From NCBI GenBank assembly GCA_963681505.1, contig OY811976.1, forward strand, positions 6,190,003-6,254,002: 64,000 nt of DNA, given 5' to 3'. The stretch comes from Eunapius fragilis (lineage: Eukaryota > Porifera > Demospongiae > Spongillida > Spongillidae). Position numbers and translations under genes: made by a program. Below, piece by piece: positions 11,501 through 22,640 of the stretch. The notes beneath the pieces are model-generated. The model was not told the origin of the DNA and made no database searches. It worked only from the letters and a program-made list of their open reading frames with translations. The number at the start of each line of letters is the position of its first letter. Within the stretch, counting starts at the first letter, position 1.

Positions 11501-13861
11501 TATAGCTAATATCTTTAAGTAGCTTACCGCGAGATCTCTTCTAGAATAACGACCACTACGAAATGGGTAGCCATATTGCTGGCAAATAATCAATTAACTA
11601 CGTCATCAGTATTAACGTCAGAGCTAAATTTCCAAATGAAGAGAATGGGATTGGGTAGGGGAATTAAGCACACCAGATGTTGTATGCAAATTAGCAGTAG
11701 TAAATAAAGATGTTAGTTGTATCTTTTCAAGACTTCAGAGCCACTTTGGATTGCTGTGATTAAAGTCCGTGACACCATCGAGGAAGTAAATGTTAATGGC
11801 TTCTTAATTAATCATATTAAATTCATGCCCACAATACCACAATGTATAGAAATCTACCGGCTTTGTTGGCTATAAAAATGAACCTTGTGCAGTTTAACAA
11901 TTAGTAAAATATTTTAACAGGGGATACTTTTAAAATATTTATTCAATTCGACCATTATTTTGATACCTCTAAATACAATATCTCGTCTTCTGCTTTTACA
12001 CTGTTTCATTTTCAAGAATACATTCTTTACTTTTTAGCCTCATTACTGACGCCACCTTTAGACTGTGTAAACAAACAGTTCTCGCTAAAATAACTGTTCA
12101 GAACCATAGTTTGCTAAGTGCTAGATAAGGGCTGTTCCTTTTACTTTATTCTAACATTTTCATGTGAATTACATTAGTGACCACACGCGCTACTTGTCAA
12201 TAATAAAATTATATATCTAACCTATTACTTAGACCCTTTTATTTAAAAAAAAGAATGCATGATCTTTACTTCCTCAATGGTGCCATGGACTATAATAACA
12301 AACTTCATCGGCCCCAATCAATTTAGCACATAAAGATTCACATTATTGTCCCTCTAAACATAAAGGGGTGGTAGAGGCACCCTGCCCCTTTCAAGATTAT
12401 CCTGCTGTTGTTTGCATGGATATGTGCACATCCCTCCCATTACACGTATTCCTCCTCTCACCATGGAATATTCTTCTATTTGTTCCTCCTACCCTATGCC
12501 TCCTTACACTACATACTCCCACACATGAATGCATTTACTTACGCAGGGCAGTACAGGTTAGAAATAAATTTAGGTGGGAATATATAGGGTCTTCGCAAAA
12601 GAACGCAACGCTTTAAAATGACTGTCAATAATAGGATTGTCAATCTAAATGAATTTATGAACATACAATAACCACGTTTAGTCAAATACGAACCGCATTG
12701 TTACAATTCGTTTATCTTTACCCGTTCCAAAGATAAAATCAATGAACTGACAAAACAATGCACGACAACTTTTAATTAATAATGTGATTTATAAACTGCA
12801 GAATAGAATTGATTAGATTTTGAAAAAGTATGAAATTTGATTGACGTTTTACTAGTTAATATTCAAAAAAACAAATCAAATTTGAAAAAGCTATATGACC
12901 ACTACGTTTTTATTAACTTCGAGTTTTAATAACGCACCATTAAATAATCCATTACCAAATCAAGTAGTGTTTGTACTTCATTTAATAATTTATGATGGTT
13001 ATTAAAATTTACCACATAACATCTTCAACCTAAAAATAACTTTAAAGCAAATGATGGTCTTAAATGTGAATAACTCACTATTAAACTTAGGAACTTGAAA
13101 ATCAGTTTCCACCACATATCCAGATCGTGTGTTACTTATTATTAGTTATTAAAATCAATTATCGTAAACCACAATCTTAAATAACTTTGTTAATAGAGGG
13201 CTTTGAATATTTTGATTTATGAGGGATTTGATACAGCTACTTAACCACTTATAATCTAATTGGATTATTTGTATTTGCCGAACTACTACAACATATGTTA
13301 AAGAAATCAAGGAGTTCATTAATTTCAATCCTGAGTTATAAGGGTTTTAAAGCGTTGCATTCTTTTGCAAACACCCTGTATTATCCACCCTTGTAACATA
13401 TGGCTTACCCCACCCGATAATACTCCTGCACATGTGACTTGTAGTGGCTCCTGCACATATACGCCCCTGCGCCCAACAGAGGTGCAGAGCTGAGGTGTCA
13501 TGCAGAACACCGCAGAGTGGGTGGTGGCGCTGCCATTCACACTTCCACCTGTTTGAAGCTGAGGGCAAAGAAAGTGGTTTAGGGTTATTAGTATTATGTG
13601 AGCTCAATGAATGATCGCACAAACCATTTCATGTGATGGGTTGGCAAATTGCCTTTTGACACTAGCCAATTCCTCTTTAAGGCAATATAATTGCACCTCC
13701 TGTTCTCTTGCCGTGTGCTCAGCTACAACATCCTTTTCATTGGCATTCAATGGTGGGTCCATGTGCGCCTTTTCCCCCTCTGCCTCTTCCAGAGTCTTCC
13801 TCACCACAGCTAGCTGCAGCCTCCTGTGTGACACTATTTGTCGTCTCTGGGCCTCCAGAAT
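2554..13861 (-). CDS. UBAN coiled-coil protein (NEMO/optineurin/ABIN-like), eight exons, 5' end missing
   Basis: Exons (minus): 13861-13625, 13558-13409, 9473-9301, 9204-9154, 9023-8924, 8843-8505, 5904-5545, 2943-2554. All have AG/GT borders and the phases join without a stop, for about 463 residues. The early exons are Glu/Lys/Gln-rich coiled coil. Exons six and seven each carry a UBAN-like core (YESDFHKERDQKERL and YESDFRNEHDQKERF), matching the DFxxERxxRE ubiquitin-binding motif of NEMO, optineurin and ABIN. The last exon is His/Pro/Val-rich and ends in a C4 zinc-ribbon-like motif (CPTCG...CDVC). An AATAAA follows on the minus strand at 2520-2515. Family members bind linear or K63 ubiquitin chains in NF-kB or autophagy signalling; that role here is inferred. 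The second UBAN has His in place of the conserved Arg. The start exon was not found. The 4-kb and 2.6-kb introns hold MITEs and a hairpin. Confidence 0.72.
4228..4513. repeat. Perfect 132-bp inverted repeat (hairpin)
   Basis: Arm 4228-4359 is the exact reverse complement of 4382-4513, with a 22-base loop. No transposase motif or terminal signature is visible. It lies in the last intron of the UBAN gene. The perfect identity implies a very recent fold-back duplication or an assembly artefact. Confidence 0.95.
5051..5064. repeat. Poly-G tract
   Basis: A run of 14 G inside an intron. Similar runs occur at 9106-9126 (C), 24895-24912 (C), 36376-36404 (G), 36649-36686 (C), 40731-40750 (C), 41299-41330 (G), 52531-52555 (C) and 63940-63959 (G). 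They recur often enough to be a genome-wide trait, and their lengths are probably unreliable in the assembly. Confidence 0.9.
9715..10080. mobile_element. Fold-back MITE with TA target site
   Basis: Ends GGATGGAAATCCTGAATTAA (left) and the inverted GGATGGAAACCTGAATTAA (right) begin ~115-bp imperfect inverted arms (left 9715-9830, right about 9965-10080) around a short AT-rich centre. A TA dinucleotide flanks each side (9713-9714 and 10081-10082), as for Tc1/mariner-type MITEs. It has no coding capacity. It lies in the intron between UBAN-gene exons two and three. Confidence 0.8.
12585..13378. mobile_element. ~794-bp non-autonomous DNA transposon with TA target site
   Basis: The left end TAGGGTCTTCGCAAAAG and inverted right end CAGGGTGTTTGCAAAAG continue into a shared GCAACGCTTTAAAA, giving ~34-bp TIRs. 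TA is present at both borders (12583-12584, 13379-13380). The interior is AT-rich without an ORF. It ends only about 30 bases from the splice donor of the second UBAN-gene exon. Confidence 0.8.
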
Positions 13862-15320
13862 CTGAGATTAATTTATAAAACTATCAATGCTTATTAAAAA
13901 AAATTAAAAGTTGTTTGGGAGTAGGGTTGGCCTCTGCCATTTCAAGACAGACCAAGTTAAAGGGTTGTTTTGAAATTTTTATTATTTCATTTATGCAGAT
14001 AGTATATCTGTCAGTGGAATTTTTGGACTCCTTTCTACAAGGCGCAGACAGCAACAGGTTTAATTTCACACCAATTTCTTTCTGTTTAAGTTCCTGCTAT
14101 TGATATTGTTAAATTGCACGCATTTAAGTATTATGTAATATTTAAATATCCATCATCCCATTGCTACGTGCACATATATACGGGTGTGAAAGAAAAGCTG
14201 TCAAAACAAAAATCAACCATAGGGCTAATTTCTAAGAGCGTCAGCTTCTGACTGAACACCACGAGCATATTCAACACCACAACTTTCTAAACTAATGACT
14301 CAGTTGAAAGCATGCTTGTTATAAAAATTTTAGCCCGGCAATTCCCAGTAATTAAGACCAATATTTGCTACGACAAATCACAAGGATGGCTTTGGCAGGC
14401 CTGTTTTACACACAGCCAATAATATCTTGCAGTACCGAGGGTGGGAAATCCAGACCATCTTATAATCGCTGCCAACTAAGGCTGATTTGGAATGCTGAGC
14501 TTTTAAAGGAATATTGTGACTGAATTAAAGAAAAAATTATTATTGCAATTCATTGTGTACATGAACATGTGTGTGTACTAAGGGTGATAAAGATTCTACT
14601 TAACCAAGATAATTATAATGTACGCAAATGCATGCAAAGCTGCTTGCAACAGACATCTAGTTTTCTATTAATACTGCATAATTGTTCTTGCTAAGTTTTA
14701 TGATTTTTGCGTGTGATATAAATGTGCAAAGTATAAGTAGTCGCCCATAATGCATCATTCATGCCACTGAGTCATCATGCAAGATCCTTATAAAATTTCA
14801 GTTAATAGATCGTAGCCTCATTTACAATCGGTTATGGTGCTGTAGTTCGCAGCTATCGAAAATTTGGAATTGGACCTCCCAAAACTATTGAAAGCTGTAA
14901 TGCCCTAGCAACACGTTTAATCGCTATTTATATGCCATGCAATGGTAGCAGCACAATTGTTCGATTTAAGGCCTAAATCGCATGGCTTAGTTTTTTCTCA
15001 AATATTTAGCGTTAGAAAGTGGCCATCTTAAGAATGTCTTCACTTAGGTGGGCATTTCTTCCCAAAAGCACTTATTGAGACCAAAATGAAAGCCGAAAAC
15101 TGAAGGAGACAAGTGGTACTTCGTACTTATATTATTGTGGACACTAGTCCTTTTGGCACTGGTAGACTTTAATGAAGTTGAGTGTAGAATATGCCTGCAG
15201 CTATAATGTGGAGGGATAAAAGTGTATGTGTACCATGTTTCTGTTCTATAGCAGGATATATGCTAACATTGTAGCCTATACAGAACGACTTCAGGGATGC
15301 GTAAATAAACATGGTGACAG
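13862..15320. other. Non-coding stretch
   Basis: I see no gene or clear repeat here. Short ORFs have no protein-like character. The missing 5' exon(s) of the UBAN gene could lie here or beyond the transposon at 16-21 kb, but I could not identify one. Confidence 0.5.
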
Positions 15321-15324
15321 AAAG

Positions 15325-15512
15325 TATTCATACATGTATGTATAGGTGCAGAAAATATTCACACATGTATGTGCAGGTGCAGACAGTATTCACACATGTA
15401 TGTGCAGGTGCAGACAGTATTCACACATGTATGTGCAGGTGCAGAAATTATTCACATATATATGTGTAGATGCAGAAAGTATTTACACATGTATGTGTAG
15501 GTGCAAAAATCT
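15325..15512. repeat. 31-bp tandem repeat
   Basis: About six imperfect units of TATTCACACATGTATGTGC followed by AGGTGCAGACAG. The period of 31 bp is measured between the TATTCACAC starts at 15356, 15387 and 15418. Confidence 0.9.
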
Positions 15513-15721
15513 TGTTAAGATGATGGTTGAGGTGTTGTGAATATTTGCCAATTACACTAACTGGGACATTGGAAAGAAGGCTTGCCATCATGGGGCTATC
15601 CCAACTGTATACATGCATCCTTGGCCACTGTGTCATTCCTACCAAGCATACTCAAGTTTCTGCATGTCTGACTCAAATTTCACCTAAACTTATTTTGATC
15701 TGCCATACCATTTTGCACCCC

Positions 15722-16055
15722 AAATAGTCTGCAATATGGAGAAGCTATAAGCCAAATTGGCAGTTGGGCTGGCACTGGGTTTAGGATGTTGAAAATGGGA
15801 AGATACTGATTCCAGCTACAGCAGCTGCTCGCTCCAGCGGTAATTATCACATTCGCTACAGCGGAAAAATGATTATTTCACCTGGTACAAATAGTCTGCA
15901 ATATGGAGAAGCTATAAGCCAAATTAGCAGTTGGGCTGGCACTGGGTTTAGGGTGTTGAAAATGGGAAGATACTGATTCCAGCTACAGCAGCTGCTCGCT
16001 CCAGCGGTAATTATCACATTCGCTACAGCGGAAAAATGATTATTTCACCTGGTAC
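15722..16055. repeat. 167-bp direct tandem duplication
   Basis: Bases 15722-15888 and 15889-16055 are almost identical (a few substitutions). The unit contains the outer end of the pogo-like element's left terminus plus flank, so the transposon border was duplicated after insertion. Confidence 0.93.
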
Positions 16056-17332
16056 AGAAGAAATTGTTGGTGTACTTAGCAAACTCACCAGTGGTTGACT
16101 GCTCCCCTCTCTAAATGGAATTCACTGTTTATCGTGGCTTTGCTGTTACGCAATGTTTCATAATCTGCCTTTTTTCTACAATTTCATTTCCTCCTCCGCG
16201 CTCCACCTACCTGTACAGCTTCAACCTTGCTTTTTTACCTTGGTGGAGGGATGCAACCTGTTAGTTTGTCAATGAGCACACCATTTTCTAGGAGAAAGGT
16301 ACAGTGTATAAAGACAAGTGATGGTCTTCATTATGATCATGCACACCCGCATTTGCAACATGTCGATGGATATGGTGATCTGCTATGGCAAATGTGTACG
16401 GTATGATATAGACTGTTGCTGCAGCATTACATGTCTAAAATGGGACATCACAAATTTGCCAACCATACCAACACAGAACACAGATCAATTGCTTTTGGGT
16501 CTCTGCTTTTTTATTAGCAGATGGACGTTGCAGACAAATGTCTGTGGAGTCGGGTCGGGTGAGGCTGCCTGCCATTGGGATTAAGCTACATGTAATGCTG
16601 CTTGGTTTGTATGTGTAGGAACCGTTCACACTTGTGCATAGCTCTACATGTAAATGCACCACTGGCTCATCATTGTCACTTGAATCCATCGTGTACCACT
16701 TGTGCATGCCATGGCAGGTGGATGGATGAAAATAGGCTAGCACATACACCGCATGTGAACCATGCCACTTACCTTCTCTCTAGCTCCACCTTCCTGTGCT
16801 ACTCGTACTGCATGTGGTTAAAATCATGACCTGACCAAGCATGGTTTCAGTTGAAATCATGGAACTCGTAATCATACAAATATGTAAACTGTGGAATGCT
16901 AGCTGCCATGATCAATAGAACTCCCTTTTCAGGCTTGAACCACATTCTCGGTGATGAAACAGAGCATAAGGCTGAAAGTGCGCATGAAATAGGGTAACTA
17001 ACACAGTGGGGAGCCATGGCCCCGATTAAATATCGACACAGGGCTGACTTTAAAAAAAAGCACTTGTACCGGTACTCGATATAACAGTCCATGTACGTTG
17101 CCTTAGCATAATTCTACGTAACTCAGCATCGGCGTCGGAACCGGTCCGGCAGGTCCGGCGGCCGCCGGACCAATATTTTTAAAAAAATTAAAATTATAAT
17201 TAAATTGGTTATTCATGTGCCATAATGCTATACGTTACAGGTACATAGTTTTTATCACGTATGAAATGTCGACAATGGGTGGCATCAGATAAAGCTTTAC
17301 ACATCGTTTATTACTGCTGCATGTACAAGAAA

Positions 17333-17782
17333 ATGGATACCGCTTGCTCGATATTGTCTTCTGCCGCGTCTGCCGTAGTGCCGCCTGAAAAATTTCATCC
17401 GAATAAGTCGTTTCCTTTTCCGAAACGGTCCTTTGGATCGAAGGGTGAAGCACGCTCGTTTAGACCAGAGTGGTGCGAGAAGTACAGCTGGCTGCGCTAC
17501 GATGCTGGCACTGATGCTGCGTTTTGTTTCATATGCATGAAGACAGAAACTGAGAAGAAATTTAAATCTAGTACGAAACGTGAAGCTACATTCATTTCCA
17601 AAGGATATACGAACTGGAAAGATGCATGCAAAGCTTTTAAAAAGCACTCCAACAGTGAATGTCATAAGGAAGCTGTTGAAAGCGTTGGGTTACCTGTGAA
17701 GACTGGTGATGTGGGTGAGATGCCAAGCACTGAACACAGGAAAGAAAAGGAAGCAAATAGAACAATTGTTCCCACATTATAA
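17333..17782 (+). pseudogene. hAT transposase N-terminus with TTF-type zinc finger
   Basis: ATG at 17333. The protein has a Ser/Ala-rich start, then KSFPFPKRSFGSKGEARSF, W-EKYSWLRYD and FCFICMK, then KGYTNWKDACKAFKKHSNSECHKEA. This is the TTF-type zinc finger (C-x2-C...H-x4-H) typical of ZMYM1-like hAT transposases in invertebrates. The frame stops at 17780-17782, close to where the next expected part appears inverted. It is truncated relative to the ~700-800 residues of the family. Confidence 0.78.
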
Positions 17783-18155
17783 AGGCCTATTACATCTTCA
17801 TGTGCTGTTAGTGAGTCATCCACCCAGCGTATGCAAATGACAAATTGCTCCTTGTTTGAAACATCTGTGCACTCGTCAGCCATGATGGTAAAAAACCATT
17901 TTTTGCAAAATCTGAACAGATCTGACGCTAGATGTGCAAAGCCATTATCTCCAAAAACTCATTTTGGATTTCTCCAGAGGTGTACTTGTTAGACTTCTTA
18001 TTCAGCCAAGTTAGAAGACCTGGGCAATCAATTCCTCTCAAAAGAAGAAGCTGTGAGAAATTGCTATTAGTATCATCCTTTTGTCCCCTCAAAGCCAGCC
18101 CATGTACTGGTGGCCGGCCTACGGCGAAAGCTTTACATTTACATGTATTTGGCAA
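17757..18155 (-). pseudogene. hAT transposase middle part, inverted relative to its N-terminus
   Basis: On the minus strand, ALRGQKDDTNSNFSQLLLLRG, LTWLNKK and SGEIQNEFLEIMA are followed, after a frame change near 17930, by ADECTDVSNKEQFVICIRWVDD and EDVIGLY. These are the consecutive blocks after the zinc finger in ZMYM1/hAT proteins. ADECTDVSN holds the first catalytic Asp region. The piece faces the plus-strand zinc-finger part and meets it around 17757-17782, so an inversion with loss of the rest explains the layout. Confidence 0.75.
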
Positions 18156-18605
18156 GCTGAAGCATAAGAATTTATTGATTAACCGGTTTGATGCGCGCGC
18201 CAGGAAAAGACGGCTTTTTTCATGACTTCAAATAGCATGATATAGTTGAAAAGCTTCTGGGGGAGCTTACAGCGCTCCCCCAGACCCCCTCGCTGTAAGT
18301 AATTAGCTTCACACCCACCCACTTTGCTCCGCCCACACTCATTATTATTCATTTGCCGGACCAATGTATTATACCTTCCGACGCCCATGAACTGTAAGAA
18401 TAAGCATAAAGGTAATTAATACACTAGCTCTCTAATTTACCCATTCCAGGCAAATCCTCCAATGTTTTTGAATCAACATACCAGACCTTCACCTTCTCTG
18501 TAGGCTTTAACATGCATGCAGGTATCTTTGCTTTAAACGTGGTCTCGAACCACTTGTGATATCGTATTCGTCCATTCATTTCTGGCCTGTTTCAAGCGAT
18601 CGCGA

Positions 18606-20224
18606 ATGGCACAGTGTTCAAAAACGAGGCGGTTTCTGAGTGAGAAAGAGAAGCAGAAGGTCTTGAGTGAACTTAAAGCAGGTAAACCACCTTTGGATGT
18701 TGCGGATGAATTTGGCATCAGCAAAATCCAAGTATATAGCATTCGGAAAAAAAGCGCGCATTAATTGGCAGCATACCATTGTACACCAAGGTTACATCTA
18801 GCAGGGCTAAGTATCCCGCCATAGACAGGGCAGTATACGAATGGTTTCATTCCATTAGGACCTTTAGTGGAGATAGAAAACCGTTGCCTGATTCAGGAGC
18901 TATGATTAAGGCCCAAGCATCATTTGAAGCGAAGCGTCAAGGTATTGCTGAGTTTAGTGAGTCTGATGGCTGGTTTTACAATTGGAGGTGGCGTTGTAAT
19001 GTTTCAAAGAGCACTCGACTCCATGGGGAAGCGGCAGACGTAGACCTAGATGCAGCTGAACAAGAGATGCATGTACTTAGGAATGAGTTCACCAGCTATC
19101 CTGCTTCTAATGTGTTCAACATGGATGAAGCTGGGCTGTTTTACAGAGCCATCCCTAATCGTAGTTACCTAGCTGCAGATGAAGGTGACAGCCGTCAAGT
19201 TGGTCGTGGTCGCAAATCAATGAAAGCCCAAGAGCATGTAACTATTGTTCTATGTGTGAACGCCATAGGTACTTGTAAATTGACCCCTGTGGTGATTGGT
19301 TCTGCAAAGAATCCGTTTTGCTTTAAACTGAACCCTCCTAGTCTTCCATATTACCATCAGCCAAATGCATGGAATGATACTGTCAACTATAACAAGTGGT
19401 GGGATGAGGTTTATTTGCCCGCTGTAGCAACAGCACTCAAGGTCCTGTGGCACTTATAGTTGACGGGTTTTCAGGCCATGACAACAGTTGTAATGATCCC
19501 CTGGGATTTCAAATTCCCACCCAATGTAACATCTATTTATCAATCTCTTGACCAGGGTGTTATTGTTGCCCTAAAGGTTGGTTGTGAGCAGGCTTTTGGG
19601 GAGGTTGGTTGAAATTGCTGATAGATATAATGAATTACAAGTCTTGGCAAAGCACCTTCCTGCTGGTATGCAGGGCTTCAGTATGGGTGTCAACCTCATG
19701 TGAGAGATGCTACCATTTTGTTGAAGGAAGCATGGGACAGCATCTCCCTTTCAACAACTGCTGCATGCTGGGTGCACTTGAAGTGTCTCTCAGTTACGGA
19801 GACTACTCGGGTAGCAAGTGACTGTTGTTCCTACAACAGTAAGCTAGCGCCCATGACAATTGAGGCAATGTGTAACAAGCTTTCCAGTTTAACACTTCAT
19901 AGCTCTTCAGTAGTGAAGATGTTGGATGCCATGGACCTTGCTGTTCTTGAAAATGCGGCGCAAAAGGTGCATGATAAAGCTGCAACAATGCTTTCAGAAT
20001 GGTTGCATTTGGAGGAGATGGGCTTCGTAGATGTCAATGATGAGGGTGATGATTCTGATGAGTGTTAGGATGCAGTAGATAAGGTTCAGCTGCTCAAAGA
20101 TGCGTTACTATTGCTGCAGCAGCTTCATTCAGTGGGAGCAAAACTAGACGATAGTTTCATATTAGATGCATCACGAGATTTGTGCTTGCACATACATTCC
20201 AAAGTAATCCCTTCTGCTAATTAA
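18606..20224 (+). pseudogene. Pogo/Jerky-type (CENP-B/DDE) transposase, broken
   Basis: ATG at 18606 opens an N-terminal psq/CENP-B helix-turn-helix (FLSEKEKQKVLSELKAG...VADEFGISKIQVYSIRKK) ending in a TAA. A frame-shifted piece (18779-19459) holds the second CENP-B-type HTH (FYNWRWRCNVSK) and the first catalytic Asp (NVFNMDEAGLFYR). After another shift come VDGFSGHDNSCNDP (second Asp) and PPNVTSIYQSLDQGVI (third Asp), giving a DDD signature. The C-terminal part (19700-20068) continues past an in-frame TAG to a stop at 20222-20224. At least two frameshifts and two stops make it non-functional. Pogo-family transposases cut and paste at TA. Confidence 0.82.
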
Positions 20225-20957
20225 CTTGTGTGTATAGGGCATTGCTTTGTTCTGTGTTACTCTTGTGCTAGTTGCTAGCTGTATCATGTGTAATTCATTG
20301 TAGGCTGCTATTTTACGTTACATGTTACTGACTTGCAATCATTTTAATAGCTTAATCCCAATGGCAGCCTGCCTCACCTGACCCGACTCCACAGACATTT
20401 GTCTGCAACGTCTATCTGCTAATAAAAAGGCAGAGACCTAAAAGCAATTCATCTGTGTTCTGTATAGGAATGGTTGGCAAAGCTGTCCTAAATATAAAGA
20501 TGTCCCATTTTGGACATGCTGCAGCAACAATTTAATCTGTATCATATTATACACATTTGCCATAGCAGATCACCATATCCATCGACATGTTGCAAATGCA
20601 TGAGGGAGGGCATGAACATAATGAAGACATCACTAGTCTTCATACACTGTACCTTCCTCCTAGAAAATGATGTGCTCATTGACAAACTAACAGGTTGCAT
20701 TGCTCCACCAAGGAAACAAAGCAAGGTTGAAGCTGTACAGGTAGGTGGAGCGCGGAGGAGGAAATGAAATTGTAGAAAAGTGGTGGATTATGAAACGTTG
20801 CATAACAGCAAAGCCATGATAAACTGTGAATCCATGTAGACAGGGGAGCAGTCAACCACTGGTGAGTTTGCTAAGTACACCAACAGTTTCTTATGTACCA
20901 GGTGAAATAATTATTTTTCTGCTGTAGCGAATGTGATAATTACTGCTGGAGCAGCTA

Positions 20958-21563
20958 CAGTACATGTACCTTTATATCAACCCCTCTGTACCACGGGGGT
21001 TGATATAGGGGTAAAGTGGATGTGTTAAAATATACTCTATTCATAGTATGATAGGTTAAAGTTTTGTGTTCCCAGTGATACCATAAATAAGTAATGGTGA
21101 TACCGCATTTACCCACCGTTAATGAGATTCACTTTGCAGCATATGGACATGTAGTATTCTTTAATAACTGCTGGGAGGATCAACAGGGGTGTTGTTCCTT
21201 TTAATGAGATTCCTTCAGAAAGTGAATCTCATTAGTGGTGGGTTGATGTGATTGCTAGGAACACAAAAACCCTAGCCTAGCATCACTATGAATAGGGAGA
21301 GGGTAGGTTGATATAACGGTACAGACACTGTACTGTATTTGGTGCAATTCCATCCTGCATCCAACCTAACCACACATGTTTATGTTTTGATAGGTTATCT
21401 AAACATCTCTGACCTAACACAACTGTCATAACCACTGAGAGAAACAGCATTTCACAACACAGGCATACAGAGAATACGGAGCAAGAACATACAGTAAAAC
21501 ACCTCCTTCCCCTGCCCCTTCCCTTGCATACATTTACACACACACACGCACTACTTGTGATTC
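20958..21563. other. Non-coding stretch with short inverted motifs
   Basis: No gene was found. A small hairpin (ATATCAACCCCTCTGTACC / GGGGTTGATATAGGGGT, 20973-21013) and two opposed copies of AATGAGATTC/GAATCTCATT (21120, 21203, 21223) are the only structure seen. Confidence 0.5.
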
Positions 21564-22041
21564 TCAAGAGCTTGTGATTTCATTATCAGTACATGTGTAT
21601 GTTCGTCCAGTGTAGGTTGTAGGCTCAACAAAAGTCAGAATATCACTGATGTGTACTGTCAATATGTCGGTTCTGAGAGGATAGACACATGACCTGCCAG
21701 GCCCACGTGGATGAAGAAATGACAGTGCCTCTTCCTGCATTTCAGGATCAGATCCTGTCACACAGCCTACCCACCAGGCACCATCGTAAATAGCAATTAC
21801 ATACCCTTTTATTACACATATTTGCTTGACATGACGCCAAAACTTGTTGTACAGCTTCAGTGCAAAAATTCCAGCTTGCACTGTATTCCCACACTTGCAG
21901 TATGCTAGTATCAACAGGCACAAAGATGTGCAATCTTTGGGTACCAGCTATGGTTTTGGCCTTGGAGAACCCTTCTTGCAGCAAGGTTTCTTCGTTGCCC
22001 CACTCTTTGATGGTGATGAATTTAAAAGTAATCCCCTGTAA
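21564..22041 (-). pseudogene. C-terminal barrel-like module of a mobile-element protein
   Basis: The minus-strand frame reads KSGATKKPCCKKGSPRPKP, a stop, then a segment ending GYVIAIYDGAWWVGCVTG, then FLHPRGPGRSCVYPLRTD and DILTFVEPTT. The last part has the look of the chromo/Tudor-like C-termini repeatedly attached to invertebrate transposon proteins (YDG-W-VG-V...FLHP-GP). An in-frame stop near 21955 separates the Lys/Cys-rich linker from the module. I do not know the full family, and no catalytic part is nearby. Confidence 0.5.
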
Positions 22042-22050
22042 CTGGGTATG

Positions 22051-22107
22051 ATAGCTGCATTCACATATTATGCCACCATTGCGGGTGGCATAATATGGGA
22101 ATGCAGC
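22051..22107. repeat. Short near-perfect hairpin
   Basis: GCTGCATTCACATATTATGCCACC pairs with GGTGGCATAATATGGGAATGCAGC around a 6-base loop. It could be a very short MITE; no target duplication is clear. Confidence 0.8.
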
Positions 22108-22415
22108 TCGTTCCCAGCCCTATAGACACCATCTATCAAGGGTCAGAAAAAACATTTTCATATTGAATGAACAATGTCCAGCCAAAGCAAGATTTGACTG
22201 GATATTTTGCCAAAATGGGTTGGTCACAATTTTGTATTGTTGCTATTCAATACTTCACTTCAGAATCATTCTATATGAGAAACATTCCTGGATATGGAAA
22301 TGATAAATGTACCACTTATCTGAGATCAGGGGTCGAAATAAGTAAAACTGCTGACACTGGTTAACTAACAAAACAAAGCTCTTGTAGTTCAAAGTAGAGC
22401 GTTAGTACAATAGCG

Positions 22416-22640
22416 TTAACCGATTAAGTCCTGTAGCCGCAAATTGGCGTCAAATAGTTGTTTACCGCTACCAAGTAATTTTGGGGGACGCGACCACAAA
22501 CCACAGAAAGATTATACCAATTTGAAATCCTTCGTGAACACGGGTATCTTTTGATTACCCCTTCCTGCCACAAAACATTATTGTGACCACGTTTAAGATA
22601 CTACATAACAAACCATATTTAAGGATTAATCGGTTATTAA
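22416..22640. mobile_element. MITE, copy 1 (TTAACCGATTAA termini)
   Basis: It starts TTAACCGATTAAGTCCTG and ends AATCGGTTATTAA. The interior closely matches 47195-47414 (ACCACAGAAAGATTATACCA, GATTACCCCTTCCTGCCACA). It is non-coding. Confidence 0.8.

Larger units (their letters stand above)
17127..18389. mobile_element. hAT-type insertion (ZMYM1-like), internally rearranged
   Basis: Putative ends CATCGGCGTCGGAA (17127) and inverted CATGGGCGTCGGAA (ending 18389) share the GGCGTCGGAA core. The flanks AACTCAG and AACTGTA match only partly, so the target duplication is uncertain. It contains transposase pieces on opposite strands. It sits between the pogo-like element's left terminus and its transposase, so it is a nested insertion. 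Confidence 0.6.
15986..20955 (+). mobile_element. Decayed pogo/Jerky-like transposon with ~600-bp inverted termini
   Basis: Segment 15986-16580 is repeated in inverted orientation at 20348-20955 (for example the shared CGCTCCACCTACCTGTACAG and GGTAATTATCACATTCGC). A TA lies outside both ends (15984-15985 and 20956-20957), the target site of the Tc1/mariner-pogo group. The interior carries a CENP-B-type transposase pseudogene and an inserted hAT fragment. The exact outer end is blurred by the 167-bp duplication on the left. TIRs of this length are unusual for pogo elements. Confidence 0.75.

Noticed and set aside
13347..13622. Minus-strand 91-residue ORF in an alternative frame at the second UBAN-gene exon
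   Set aside because: It is in a different frame from the splice-consistent exon 13558-13409 and runs into the adjoining transposon terminus.
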